Positions 33,492 to 42,386 of a stretch of 64,000 nucleotides of DNA are shown here, one piece after another (position 1 is the first letter of the stretch; the number at the start of each line of letters is the position of its first letter). The notes beneath the pieces are model-generated. The model did not search any database and was not told the origin of the DNA. It saw only the letters and a list, made by a program, of their open reading frames with translations. The stretch comes from Salinactinospora qingdaonensis (GTDB lineage Bacteria; Actinomycetota; Actinomycetes; Streptosporangiales; Streptosporangiaceae): assembly GCF_039539445.1 (NCBI RefSeq), contig NZ_BAABDD010000001.1, forward strand, positions 372,001-436,000. Direction: 5' to 3'. A program made the position numbers and the translations under genes.

Positions 33492-34751
33492 ATGGGCAGT
33501 TCGGTTTCTCGCTCGCTTCGTGGCGCGATTGCGCTCGCCGCGTGCGCGGTGTTCGTGGCAAGCGGGTGTGCGGGAAGCTTGCCGGGCGGCAACGACAGCG
33601 CGATCGTGACGTTCGCAGCGACCCGCGCCAGCGGCGGCGATCTGGGGCGGCTCGTCGAGCGCTACAACACGACACGCCCTGGCTCCCCGGTGCGCTACGT
33701 GGCGCTGGCTACCGAAGCCGACCAGCAGCGAAGGGCCATGGTGCAAGACCTCCAGGCGCGCACTGGCCGTTACGACGTGCTCTACGTCGACGCAGTGTGG
33801 ACTGCGGAGTTCGCGGCGCGCGGCTGGCTAGAGCCGTTGGAGGCGCAGCGCTTCGCCGGACCCGAGATCCTCGACGCCGCCGCTGCGACGGGGCGGTGGA
33901 ACGGTCGCCTCTACGCAGCGCCGTTCGCTACCGGGACGGGGCTGCTGTTCTACCGCAGCGACCTGGTCGAGAAGCCACCGACTACCTGGCAGGAGTTGCT
34001 CGAGGCCTGCGCGATCGCCAAACGCGAGGCCATGGACTGTTACGCCGGCCAGTACATGCGTTACGAGGGGCTCACCGTCGCAGTGGTCGAGGCCATCGCC
34101 TCGGCGGGCGGGCGTGTCATCGGTGCCGATGGCACGGTGACCGTGAACTCGCCGCAGGCTCGACGGGGCCTGCGGTTTCTGGTCGAGGCGAGGGAGCGCG
34201 GACACATTCCCCACGCCGCGCTCACCTACAACGAGGACCTGACCCGTCTGGCGTTCCAGCGCGGTGAATTGCTGTTCATGCGCAACTGGGCCTTCGCCTA
34301 CCCGCTGATGAACGCCCCCGGCGAGGAGTCGGTGGTCCAGGGGCGGTTCGACGTGGCCGCGTTACCCGGTCCCGGCGGGCCGGGCACAGGCACACTCGGC
34401 GGCAACAATCTCGGATTGTCGGCCTACAGCGACCACAAGGCTGAGGCGCTGCGGTTCATCGAGTTCCTGCAAAGCGAAGCCGTCATGCGGGAGTGGCTGA
34501 CCGCGACCAGCACGCCCATGGCGCGTACCGAACTGTTCACCGACCCCGAGATCCTGCGCCACGCCCCCTATCTGGCTCCCATGCGTGCGGGGCTGGAACG
34601 TACTCGCCCACGGCCGGTGACGCCGCGCTACAACGATGTCACCAACGCCGTTCAACAGCACGCCTACGCCGCGATGAGCGGCGAGGCGACGGTCGAGGAG
34701 GCCATCAGCGGCATGCACGCGGAACTGAATCGAGTGGTGCAAGGTCGATGA
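33492..34751 (+). CDS. Sugar ABC transporter substrate-binding lipoprotein
   Basis: A 419-residue extracellular solute-binding protein of the family-1 (maltose/trehalose) type. The signal peptide ends in the lipobox ASGC. Body motifs include YDVLYVDAVWTAEFA, LYAAPFATGTGLLFYRSDL and a C-terminal DVTNAVQQHAYAAMSGEATVEEA that is typical of LpqY/ThuE-like binders of trehalose or related disaccharides. ATG 33492 follows GGAGGGGAGT. The next permease gene starts inside its stop codon (ATGA overlap), so translation is coupled. The exact sugar cannot be told from sequence. Confidence 0.85.
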   Translation: MGSSVSRSLRGAIALAACAVFVASGCAGSLPGGNDSAIVTFAATRASGGDLGRLVERYNTTRPGSPVRYVALATEADQQRRAMVQDLQARTGRYDVLYVDAVWTAEFAARGWLEPLEAQRFAGPEILDAAAATGRWNGRLYAAPFATGTGLLFYRSDLVEKPPTTWQELLEACAIAKREAMDCYAGQYMRYEGLTVAVVEAIASAGGRVIGADGTVTVNSPQARRGLRFLVEARERGHIPHAALTYNEDLTRLAFQRGELLFMRNWAFAYPLMNAPGEESVVQGRFDVAALPGPGGPGTGTLGGNNLGLSAYSDHKAEALRFIEFLQSEAVMREWLTATSTPMARTELFTDPEILRHAPYLAPMRAGLERTRPRPVTPRYNDVTNAVQQHAYAAMSGEATVEEAISGMHAELNRVVQGR

Positions 34752-35656
34752 GGGGGCGCGAGAGGCAGCCGGCCGGCGAGCGCAGGGGTGAGCGACGGCT
34801 GGCGGTCGTCCTGCTGGCGCCGGCCCTCGTCGCCCTGGGCACCGTGGTGGTCTACCCCGTCGCCTCAGCCGTCTTCCGTTCGTTCTTCAACGACCCGATC
34901 GGCAGGGCCCCAGAGTTCATCGGCGTGGCCAACTACGCTCGGGCGCTTGTCGGGTTCGAGCGCGAGGCGTTTTGGGCCGCAGTGGGAAACACCGCCTTCT
35001 TCACCGTGGTCAGTGTGGCGTTTGAGACAGCGCTGGGTTTGGCCATGGCCTTGGTCATGCACCGGGCCTTCCGAGGGCGCGGGGTGGTGCGTGTGGCTGT
35101 CCTGCTGCCCTGGGCGCTGCCGACCGCGGTGAGTGCGGTCATGTGGGGATGGATGTTGCAGCCCGGTGGTGTCGTCAACGCGCTGTTGGGCACCGAGATC
35201 GTGTGGGGCGGTGCCGAATGGCCGGCGAAATGGTCGATCATCGTCGCCGAAGTGTGGAAAACCGCACCCTTTGTGGCGCTGCTCATCCTCGCCGGATTGC
35301 AGACCATCCCCGCTCACCTCTACGAAGCGGCGGCCATGGACGGTGCCTCGGCGTGGCGACGGCTGGTCTCGATCACCTTGCCCCTGGTCAAACCGGCGCT
35401 GGTGGTGGCAGTGCTGTTTCGCGCGTTGGATGCGCTGCGCATGTACGACCTGCCACAGATCCTCACCGGCGGCGCCAACAACACCGACACCCTTTCAACG
35501 CTGGTGGTGCGCACCGCTACCGGTGAACTCAAGCAGGGCTATGGCGGAGCGCTGTCGACGCTGACCTTCCTGTTCGTGTTCCTGTGCGCTTTCTTGCTCA
35601 TCCGGGCCATGGGAACGAACGTTTTCGCCGGAGTTCGGGCGGGGGGAACGCGATGA
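34748..35656 (+). CDS. Sugar ABC transporter permease (MalF type)
   Basis: A 302-residue permease with six helices. The first helix follows a short basic N-terminus; the EAA loop reads YEAAAMDGASAWRRLVSITLP (about residues 195-215), which docks on the ATPase. The chosen ATG at 34748 overlaps the binding-protein stop by four bases; a longer open frame upstream is only the antisense of codon usage in another frame. Its partner follows with another ATGA overlap. Confidence 0.88.
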   Translation: MRGRERQPAGERRGERRLAVVLLAPALVALGTVVVYPVASAVFRSFFNDPIGRAPEFIGVANYARALVGFEREAFWAAVGNTAFFTVVSVAFETALGLAMALVMHRAFRGRGVVRVAVLLPWALPTAVSAVMWGWMLQPGGVVNALLGTEIVWGGAEWPAKWSIIVAEVWKTAPFVALLILAGLQTIPAHLYEAAAMDGASAWRRLVSITLPLVKPALVVAVLFRALDALRMYDLPQILTGGANNTDTLSTLVVRTATGELKQGYGGALSTLTFLFVFLCAFLLIRAMGTNVFAGVRAGGTR

Positions 35657-36561
35657 CCGCTGTCGAGACCGCGCCCCAACGGCGTGAGAGCACCTCGGGG
35701 GCCAGGCATGACCAGCGGCGTGGCCGCCGACGGCGGCGCTGGTCCTGGGAGTCGTGGGTGATCGCTCTCGGGATGGTGCTGCTCGTGCTGTACTGTCTGG
35801 CGCCCTTCTACTGGATGTTCGTCTCCAGCTTGAAAGGGCCGGGAGAGATCACCTCCAACGGCCTGTGGCCCGAGGAGGTGAGCCTGGTCAACTACCGGGG
35901 CGTCCTGGGCGGCGCGAACGACTTCGGCTACGCCGTGCGCAACAGTCTCATCATCGCCGGGTCCACGACAGTGGTGACGATGGCCATCGCGGTTTTCTCG
36001 GGATACGCACTGGCCCGGTTGCGTTTCCGCGGGCGCGATCTGGTCCTGGGCCTGATCCTGGCGTGTTCGATGTTTCCCGGCGTGGCGATCGTGACACCGC
36101 TGTACCAACTCTTCAGCGGGTGGGGGTGGATCGACGAATACCAGGCGATGGTGGTACCCAACATCAGCTTTGCGCTTCCTCTGGCGATCTTCATCCTGAC
36201 CACGTTCTTCCGCGAGATGCCGTGGGAGTTGGAAGAGGCGGCGCGCGTGGACGGCTGCGGGACGCTGCGCGCGTTCTCGCGCGTCGTGCTCCCGCTGGCT
36301 ACGCCAGGGCTGGCCACGACAGCACTGCTGGTGTTCCTCGCAGCGTGGAACGAATACCTGATCTCCAGCGTTGTCTCCATCACGCTGGCGTCGAACCCGG
36401 TCACGGTCGCACTCGCCAAGTTCGCCGGTGACAGCGAGTTTCAGCAGCCCTTTGGCTCGCAGATGGCCGCGGGGGTCATCGTCACCCTGCCGCTGATCGT
36501 GCTGGTGCTGGTGTTTCAGCGTCGCATCGTCGAGGGACTGTCGGCCGGCGGGTTCCGATAG
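35653..36561 (+). CDS. Sugar ABC transporter permease (MalG type)
   Basis: A 302-residue inner-membrane permease with six helices after an Arg-rich N-terminus. The EAA loop is EEAARVDGCGTLRAFSRVVLP. The C-terminus IVEGLSAGGFR is typical of MalG-type proteins. It overlaps the preceding permease by four bases. No ATPase gene follows; in Streptomyces such transporters share the MsiK ATPase, and the same is likely here. Confidence 0.88.
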   Translation: MTAVETAPQRRESTSGARHDQRRGRRRRRWSWESWVIALGMVLLVLYCLAPFYWMFVSSLKGPGEITSNGLWPEEVSLVNYRGVLGGANDFGYAVRNSLIIAGSTTVVTMAIAVFSGYALARLRFRGRDLVLGLILACSMFPGVAIVTPLYQLFSGWGWIDEYQAMVVPNISFALPLAIFILTTFFREMPWELEEAARVDGCGTLRAFSRVVLPLATPGLATTALLVFLAAWNEYLISSVVSITLASNPVTVALAKFAGDSEFQQPFGSQMAAGVIVTLPLIVLVLVFQRRIVEGLSAGGFR

Positions 36562-36654
36562 TCGGTTTTGCCACTCAACGGCGCTGGCCACAAGGGAGAA
36601 TCAACCAGAGCGGAGCAGACGAGCGGCACCGAGCATCAAAGGCGGGAGGCAACG

Positions 36655-38256
36655 ATGTCGCCGGTGAAAGTCATGATCGTGGGCACAGGATCGCGCGGCG
36701 GCGGCTATGCCGAATGGATTCGGCGCCATCCCGACACCGCCGAGGTGGTGGCCGTGGCCGAGCCCCGCCCGGAGTACCGGGAACCGGTGGCTGAAGCCCA
36801 CGGCGTACCCCCCGAGTTGCGTTTCGAGGACTGGAGGGCAGCAGCGGCGCTGCCTCGGCTGGCCGACGCCGCGCTGGTGTGCACCCTCGATGACGCCCAC
36901 CTCGCTCCCGCCTTGGCGTTGGCGGACCGCGGCTACCACCTGCTGGTGGAAAAACCCCTGGCCCAGACCCCGGAGGAATGCGCGCAGATCGTGGCCGCGG
37001 CCGAGCGTAACGGGGTCCTGCTGGGAGTGTGCCATGTGCTGCGCTACACCGACTACACGCGCGTGATCAGCGAGATCGTGGCCTCGGGCCGCATCGGTGA
37101 GATCGTCAGCGTCGACCATGTCGAACCCATCGGTTTCTGGCACTACGCGCACTCCTACGTGCGGGGCAACTGGCGGCGCACGGCTGAGGCCGCGCCGATG
37201 CTTATGGCGAAGTCCTGCCACGATCTCGACTGGCTGCGCCACATCGTGGGCAGGGAGGCGGTGGCGGTGTCATCCTTTGGTTCGTTGCGCCACTTCCGGC
37301 CCGAACAGGCTCCGCCGGGGGCGGGCGAGCGCTGCCTGGACTGCGATGTGGAACCAGAGTGCTCCTACTCGGCGCCACGCATCTACGGCCGTTTCCTGGC
37401 ACAGGGACGTACCGGCTGGCCGCTGACCGTGCTCACCCCCGAGCCGACCCCGGAGACGGTCACACGTGCCCTCCGGGAGGGACCCTACGGGCGGTGTGTC
37501 TACCGCTGCGACAACGATGTCGTCGATCACCAGGTGGTGATGCTGGAGTTCACCGGTGGCGTCACCGCGACCTTCACAGTGGCCGCGTTCAACCGGGCGC
37601 GCCCGCGCGAAACGGCGATCTATGGCACCCACGGCGAACTGTATTGCGACGGTTCCCGCATCACCCACTACGACTTCCACTCCGACACCACAGAGACGAT
37701 CGACGTGGCCACGGCCGGCGGCCGGTCGGGATCGGGGCACGGCGGGGGCGACGGCGGGCTCCTGGCCTCGTTCCTGCCGGCTGTTGCCGCGGGAGATCCG
37801 GGGCTGGTGCGCACCAGCGGAGCTGACGCGCTACGTTCCCACATGTTGGTCTTCGCCGCCGAGCGGGCGCGGCTGGAGGAGCGTGTGGTGCGGTTGGACC
37901 CTTCGGCCGATTCGGCGGCGCCGGCCTCAGTCGATGCCTCGGGCGACCATGGCCTCCCCCATGGCCTCAGCGGAGCGAATGAGACCGACGATGACGGGAA
38001 CGACCATTCGGTGGGGGGAGCGGCGCAGGCCACGGGCGGTGTAGGCCGCGCGGGAGGCGGCCACGGCGGTGGCGACCATGGGGATGGCGCGCACTGTGAG
38101 CGCGAGGACGAGGGCGGCGCGCTCCGGGTCGCCACCCACCAACCGCAGTGGTCGCAACAGCCGTTCGAACAGGGCCAGCATGGCGCTGACCCGGGTGGTG
38201 AGCGTGAGCAGTCCGGCGAGCAGCACCGCGAACGTGAGTTGCGCGCAGACTCGTAA
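36655..38256 (+). CDS. Gfo/Idh/MocA oxidoreductase with an antisense-overlapping tail
   Basis: The first 420 or so residues are a Gfo/Idh/MocA-type NAD(P)-dependent dehydrogenase: VMIVGTGSRGGGYAEW (nucleotide site), HLLVEKPLAQTPEE with the catalytic Lys of EKP, and KSCHDLDWLRHIVG with the HD pair. Two Cys clusters (CLDCDVEPEC) could bind metal. The family ends near RARLEERVVRLDP, about 37905, yet the frame stays open to 38256 across the opposite-strand ecfT gene, giving a low-complexity His/Gly/Glu tail. It follows the sugar permeases and likely acts on the imported sugar or an inositol-like compound. ATG 36655 follows GGGAGG. Confidence 0.8.
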   Translation: MSPVKVMIVGTGSRGGGYAEWIRRHPDTAEVVAVAEPRPEYREPVAEAHGVPPELRFEDWRAAAALPRLADAALVCTLDDAHLAPALALADRGYHLLVEKPLAQTPEECAQIVAAAERNGVLLGVCHVLRYTDYTRVISEIVASGRIGEIVSVDHVEPIGFWHYAHSYVRGNWRRTAEAAPMLMAKSCHDLDWLRHIVGREAVAVSSFGSLRHFRPEQAPPGAGERCLDCDVEPECSYSAPRIYGRFLAQGRTGWPLTVLTPEPTPETVTRALREGPYGRCVYRCDNDVVDHQVVMLEFTGGVTATFTVAAFNRARPRETAIYGTHGELYCDGSRITHYDFHSDTTETIDVATAGGRSGSGHGGGDGGLLASFLPAVAAGDPGLVRTSGADALRSHMLVFAAERARLEERVVRLDPSADSAAPASVDASGDHGLPHGLSGANETDDDGNDHSVGGAAQATGGVGRAGGGHGGGDHGDGAHCEREDEGGALRVATHQPQWSQQPFEQGQHGADPGGEREQSGEQHRERELRADS

Positions 38257-38526
38257 CGCCACCTCCCACCCCGCGGTTGTCACCTGAAAAACGGCGATCA
38301 GCAGCAGGAACGGCAGGAGTGGGCGCACGGTGCGCCACAGGTGGGGCACGGCGAGCCCGCCGAGGGCGTAGAGCACGACGGCGAGGCAGCAGGCCGTGAG
38401 CGCTACCCAGATCTGGCCAAGGAGCACCACAGCGAACACGGCGACGGCCAGAGTCGCCAGCTTCACCCCCGCCGGCAGTCGGTGGAGCGGGGTGTCGCCG
38501 GGCGCATAGAGGCCGAGGGTGTTCAC
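37927..38526 (-). CDS. bioN: Energy-coupling factor transmembrane protein (BioN/EcfT)
   Basis: A 199-residue CbiQ-type membrane subunit that links an ECF ATPase to a substrate-binding S protein. Five hydrophobic segments are visible, and the coupling helices carry the A-R-G motifs AYTARGLR and VARGID. GTG 38526 overlaps the stop of the upstream ATPase gene. With BioM and BioY upstream it completes a biotin ECF transporter. Its last 330 bases lie antisense to the open tail of the neighbouring oxidoreductase frame. Confidence 0.85.
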   Translation of the reverse strand: MNTLGLYAPGDTPLHRLPAGVKLATLAVAVFAVVLLGQIWVALTACCLAVVLYALGGLAVPHLWRTVRPLLPFLLLIAVFQVTTAGWEVALRVCAQLTFAVLLAGLLTLTTRVSAMLALFERLLRPLRLVGGDPERAALVLALTVRAIPMVATAVAASRAAYTARGLRRSPHRMVVPVIVGLIRSAEAMGEAMVARGID

Positions 38527-39233
38527 TCGGCACTCCCGGCTGCTTCCCCCGCGGGGGCCGAGCGCATCAGGGCGGTGTAGAAGTCGATAGCGGGTGCGGG
38601 CGCGCCGTCAAAAACGATACGCCCCTCGTCGATAACGAGCACCCGATCGAAGTCGGCGAGGGTGGCCAGGTGGTGGGTGAGCAGGATGAGCTGCTGCGGC
38701 AGCGCACGCAGCGTCCGGGTGATCATCTCGGTGTTGCGCAGGTCGAGCAGCGTCGTGGGCTCGTCGCAGACCAGGATGTCGGGTTCGGTGACCAAAACGG
38801 CGGCCAGCGCCAGCAGTTGCTTCTGCCCGCCCGACAGCAGGTGCGCCGGGTGGTCGGCGTGATCGGCCAAGCCGTAGCGCCGCAGGGTCTCAGCCACCCG
38901 GGCGTCGATATCGGCACGGGCCACCCCCCGCCCGCGCAATCCCAGCGCGATGTCTTCGGCCACCGTTGGCATGATGATCTGTGTATCGGCGTCGGAGAAG
39001 ACGAACCCCACCGTGCGCCGCACCCGGCGAGGGGCGCGCCGGGTGTCGATGCCGTCGACGAGGACGCGGCCGGAGTCGGGCAGCACAAGACCGTTGAGGG
39101 TACGCGCCAGCGTGGACTTTCCGGAGCCGTTGGCACCGATCAGCCCGATGCGGTGCTCGCTGAGGTCGACACTGATGTCGCGGAGCACGGTGCGGCCGTC
39201 GTAGGCGTGAGTGACACTGTCCAACTGCAACAT
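38523..39233 (-). CDS. bioM: ECF transporter ATP-binding protein (BioM)
   Basis: A 236-residue ABC ATPase with Walker A IGANGSGKST (about residues 33-42), Q-loop FSDADTQI, signature LLSGGQKQLLALA, Walker B ILVCDEPTTLLD and switch LLTHH. The Q-loop form DADTQ is typical of energy-coupling factor ATPases. It lies 53 bases after bioY and overlaps bioN by four bases, giving the classical BioYMN order of a biotin uptake system. Confidence 0.88.
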   Translation of the reverse strand: MLQLDSVTHAYDGRTVLRDISVDLSEHRIGLIGANGSGKSTLARTLNGLVLPDSGRVLVDGIDTRRAPRRVRRTVGFVFSDADTQIIMPTVAEDIALGLRGRGVARADIDARVAETLRRYGLADHADHPAHLLSGGQKQLLALAAVLVTEPDILVCDEPTTLLDLRNTEMITRTLRALPQQLILLTHHLATLADFDRVLVIDEGRIVFDGAPAPAIDFYTALMRSAPAGEAAGSAE

Positions 39234-39286
39234 GGGCGTGCGTATGGTTTCCGTTCGTCGGGGCGCCCCGGGTGGAAGCCGCCCGG

Positions 39287-39913
39287 TCAGCGGGGCGGGG
39301 CGCCGGCGGTGTCGGTGGCGCTCCCGCGGGGACGCCCAGCCGGAGGGACCGGGTAGGCACGGTGGACGCCAGCCGCTATCCCGGCTGCGATGAGAGCTTT
39401 AGCCAGGTCTCCGGGCAGAAACACGGTCGCGCTGACGAGCGTGGCGAGCAGAGCGTCGCCGAGGACGACCGCGCTCCAGGGAACACCGACGAGGTAGATG
39501 ACCCCGATACCGCCGATGAGGTTGTAGAGCGTCCCCAGCCAGAACCGGTAGCGGGGCAGCGTCCGGTCGACGAGCACGCCGATGACGAGAGCGCCCAGAA
39601 TCCAGCCGATCATGTAGCCGGCCGTGGGCCCCAAGAAGGGGGCGATCCCGCCGCGCCCGCCGGGCAGCAGCGGCAGCCCGGCCGCGGTCAACGCCAGAAA
39701 GGTCACGACCGCGAGGGCGCCGCGCTTAGCGCCGAGGATGCTGGGGGCGAGCATGATGCCCAGCGTTTGCAGGGTGATGGGCACCGGCCCAACCGGGATC
39801 GCCACCGGCATACTGAGCGCGGCGATGAGGGCGGCGAACAGTGCGACGAGCGCGGCGTCGCGCGCGGTGAGGCCACGCGAGCGCCGCGGGGGCGGCTCGG
39901 GAACTCCGGTCAT
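39287..39913 (-). CDS. bioY: Biotin transporter BioY
   Basis: A 208-residue membrane protein, the substrate-binding S component for biotin. Six helices are visible, with the family motifs VPITLQTLGIMLAPSILGAKRG, LPLLPGGRGGIAPFLGPTAGYMIGW and FLPGDLAKALIA. ATG 39913 follows GGAAGGA. It starts a three-gene operon with bioM and bioN. No biotin synthesis genes are in the window. I see no recognisable BirA or BioQ operator upstream. Confidence 0.9.
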   Translation of the reverse strand: MTGVPEPPPRRSRGLTARDAALVALFAALIAALSMPVAIPVGPVPITLQTLGIMLAPSILGAKRGALAVVTFLALTAAGLPLLPGGRGGIAPFLGPTAGYMIGWILGALVIGVLVDRTLPRYRFWLGTLYNLIGGIGVIYLVGVPWSAVVLGDALLATLVSATVFLPGDLAKALIAAGIAAGVHRAYPVPPAGRPRGSATDTAGAPPR

Positions 39914-40117
39914 CAGGATTCCTTCCGTGGGTCCCGTTCCAGCGGGGAGGAAGGCGGCAGCGGCCCTTGCCGCTGCCGCACACACATCTCTACCGGAGTC
40001 ATTGTGCTGCATCGCCGGGGTACGGCGGTGCGGCGGGGGCGGTGAGCTGGGCACACAGACCACCACCCCTGCCGCCGTCGGTGGGCCGGCTGGGACGGGG
40101 AAAGCGGGGCGGTGCCG

Positions 40118-41182
40118 TCAGGGAGCGGGCAGGACGCAGGCTGCGCTGGGCACGGCCAACCGGTGACCGCTGTCGCGGGGCACGCCGCCGGCGGCGGGAT
40201 CGGCCGTGAGCACGTTGAGGGTGCCCGAATCCTGATTGGCCACCACCAGGTGATCGCCGACCCGGGCGAAGTGGCGCGGACACGCGCCGCCCGTGGGCGT
40301 CTCGCCGAGCAGGGTGAGGGTGGCGCCGTCGTCGCCAACCCCGAAGGTGGCGATGGTGTCGGCGCCGCGGTTGGCCACGTGCAGGAACCGACCACCGTTG
40401 GCCAGCGCGATTTCGGAGGGGAAATTAGTGGCGGCGTCGCCGGCCGTGGCGGGTAGCGCAGTCACAAAAGTGGCGGTGGCCGCTGTCTCGTCCCAGCGCA
40501 AGACGTGGACCTGGGAGTCGAGCTCGCCGGCGACGAACAAGTGCCCGCTGGGGTGGACCGCGATGTGGCGCGGCCCGGTTCCCGGTTCCAGTTTGGCGGC
40601 GACGCCGGCGTCGGTCACGGGGTCGACGGCGTGCGGAGCGAACGTGTAGCGGCGCAGTTCGTCGGTGCCGAGGTCGGCGACGAGGAGGTGGTGCCCGCCG
40701 GGGGCGATAGCGACATTGTGGGCATGAGGGCCTTCCTGTCGCTGGGGGTTGGGGCCACTGCCGGTGTGGGTGAGCAGTCGCGCCGGCGCCGCAGGGGCCC
40801 CGTCGACGCCGAGCGGGTGGACCGATACGGCGCCGTCGGCGTAGTTGGCGGTGATCGCGTGTCGTCCTTCGGGGTGGACGAGCACGTGGCAGGGGGATTT
40901 GCCATCAGTGGCAACGGTGGCGAGATGGCGCACCTGGGCCTGGTCGTCGACGGCGAAGCCAGTGAGGCCGCCCGCCCCCTTCTCGTTGACAGCATAGAGC
41001 AGGCGACCGTGGGCGGGCGAGGCCAGGAAGGAGGGGCCACTGACGGCAGCGGCGGTACCACCGTCAGCCAGCTCTCCGGTTTGCTGGTCAAGCCACACCC
41101 GTTGCAGGCCCGCCCCGTCGCCGGCGGGTTCGGAGTCGGGGGTGTAGCTGCCGATCCACAGGAGTCGTCGCGCCATGGCCAT
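40118..41182 (-). CDS. YbhE-type lactonase family protein
   Basis: A 354-residue seven-bladed beta-propeller of the lactonase (Pgl/YbhE) family, some members of which hydrolyse 6-phosphogluconolactone in the pentose phosphate pathway. Typical repeats: LLWIGSYT at the start, GPSFLASPAHGRLLYAVNE, SPCHVLVHPEGRHAITANY, GPHAHNVAIAPGGHHLLVADLGTDELRRY and GTGPRHIAVHPSGHLFVAGE. ATG 41182 follows GAGG at five bases. It stands alone between the biotin operon and the conservon. The precise substrate is unproven. Confidence 0.8.
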   Translation of the reverse strand: MAMARRLLWIGSYTPDSEPAGDGAGLQRVWLDQQTGELADGGTAAAVSGPSFLASPAHGRLLYAVNEKGAGGLTGFAVDDQAQVRHLATVATDGKSPCHVLVHPEGRHAITANYADGAVSVHPLGVDGAPAAPARLLTHTGSGPNPQRQEGPHAHNVAIAPGGHHLLVADLGTDELRRYTFAPHAVDPVTDAGVAAKLEPGTGPRHIAVHPSGHLFVAGELDSQVHVLRWDETAATATFVTALPATAGDAATNFPSEIALANGGRFLHVANRGADTIATFGVGDDGATLTLLGETPTGGACPRHFARVGDHLVVANQDSGTLNVLTADPAAGGVPRDSGHRLAVPSAACVLPAP

Positions 41183-41245
41183 CCATTCCTCAGCTTCGCT
41201 GCGCCTGGTCACGTGGCCTCCCCAAGGACGGGAGGGCACACGAAC

Positions 41246-41277
41246 GAGTGCCCGGGCGTCGTGACGTCCGGGCACTC
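41246..41277. terminator. Hairpin downstream of the cvn operon
   Basis: GAGTGCCCGG (41246-41255) pairs with CCGGGCACTC (41268-41277); with the inner bases the stem reaches about 14 pairs around a CGTG loop. It lies after cvnD on the leftward strand. No U-run, as often in actinomycetes. Confidence 0.5.
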
Positions 41278-41399
41278 GGTTACTCTACGCCTTGCTGGGC
41301 CTTGGCCGGTCGCTTCAGTTACATCCGGCGCGTCTTGCGGCGAGGTGACTGGCAGCGGCGTAGGTGTCCCCGGGCCGTTGGTGGCCAGCCCCGATTGGC

Positions 41400-41999
41400 T
41401 CATCCCACGGGTTCGGCGTCGCTCTTCTCATAGGCCAAAGCGTGGGTCAACAAGTCCTTGAGCACGTTTCCGGATTCGAGCCGGTTGCGTGCGTCAAACG
41501 GCAGGATCGGGACCTCGGGGCTGATCTCTAGCGCCTCGCGAACCTGTTCAGGTGTGTAGTCGAGGTTGCCGTCGAACTTGTTCAGCCCCACGACGTAGGG
41601 GATGCGGCTGTGTTGTTCAAAGTAGTCGACGGCGTCGAAGCAGTCGGCCAGCCTGCGCGGGTCGGCGACGATGACCGCCCCGACAGCGCCACGGACCAGG
41701 TCATCCCACATGAACCAGAACCGGGCTTGGCCGGGGGTTCCGAACATGTACATGATGAGCTGTTGGTCCAGGGTTAGCCGACCGAAGTCCATGGCCACGG
41801 TGGTGGTGGTCTTGGACGGTGTTTCGGTGATGTCGTCGTGTGCGGCGCTCGCGTCGGTCATGAGCGCCTCTGTGGTGACCGGCTCAATTTCGGAGACGGA
41901 CCTGACCAGGGTCGTCTTGCCGGCGCCGAAGCCGCCGGCGATGACGATCTTGGTCGACATCTTCGAGAATGTGTCATTGGAAGAGTCGTTCGAGCCCAC
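41400..41999 (-). CDS. cvnD: CvnD-type conservon GTPase
   Basis: A 199-residue Ras-like small GTP-binding protein. Walker A is GGFGAGKTTLV (about residues 22-32), the DxxG position is replaced by FGTPGQARFWFMWDD, and GLNKFDG provides the guanine-binding NKxD motif. CvnD is the fourth member of actinobacterial conservons, membrane-associated complexes likened to eukaryotic G-protein systems. GTG 41999 follows GAGAGGG and overlaps cvnC by 26 bases. Confidence 0.88.
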   Translation of the reverse strand: MGSNDSSNDTFSKMSTKIVIAGGFGAGKTTLVRSVSEIEPVTTEALMTDASAAHDDITETPSKTTTTVAMDFGRLTLDQQLIMYMFGTPGQARFWFMWDDLVRGAVGAVIVADPRRLADCFDAVDYFEQHSRIPYVVGLNKFDGNLDYTPEQVREALEISPEVPILPFDARNRLESGNVLKDLLTHALAYEKSDAEPVG

Positions 42000-42333
42000 G
42001 GAGCGCCCTCTCCAGAACCTGATTTTCCGACGGACTGTGTCCGGTGATGGTGGGGTGGATGTAGACGAGGCCCTGATCGGCCAGGTCGCTGAGCAGGACC
42101 TGAGTGACGCCCAACGGGATCTTCAGTTCCGCGGAGATCTCAGCCACCGAGCGCGTCTCCCGACACAGACTCAGGATGCGTTCGGACTCGGGCATGAGAT
42201 TTCGGGGCGGCTGGGCCGCTGGATCAGCCGTGGATACCAGCGTCTGCACCATCAGCGGATGACGCGATCGTGTCCGCCCGCCCGTAAAGGTGTACGGACG
42301 GATACGAGAACGCCGCTTTCTGCGGTAGCTCAT
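41974..42333 (-). CDS. cvnC: CvnC-type DUF742 protein
   Basis: A 119-residue DUF742 protein, third member of the conservon. The N-terminus is very basic (SYRRKRRSRIRPYTFTGGRTR), followed by a winged-helix-like domain with VAEISAELKIPLGVTQVLLSDLADQGLVYIH. It likely sits in the complex with CvnB and CvnA. I favour ATG 42333, since this is where relatives begin; GTG 42360 is in frame upstream with GGAG very close to it. Confidence 0.87.
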   Translation of the reverse strand: MSYRRKRRSRIRPYTFTGGRTRSRHPLMVQTLVSTADPAAQPPRNLMPESERILSLCRETRSVAEISAELKIPLGVTQVLLSDLADQGLVYIHPTITGHSPSENQVLERALRGLERLFQ

Positions 42334-42386
42334 TGCAGTTGCAACCTCTTCGTCAGTCACAGCTCCGGCTTGCCAGAGCTACCGGA

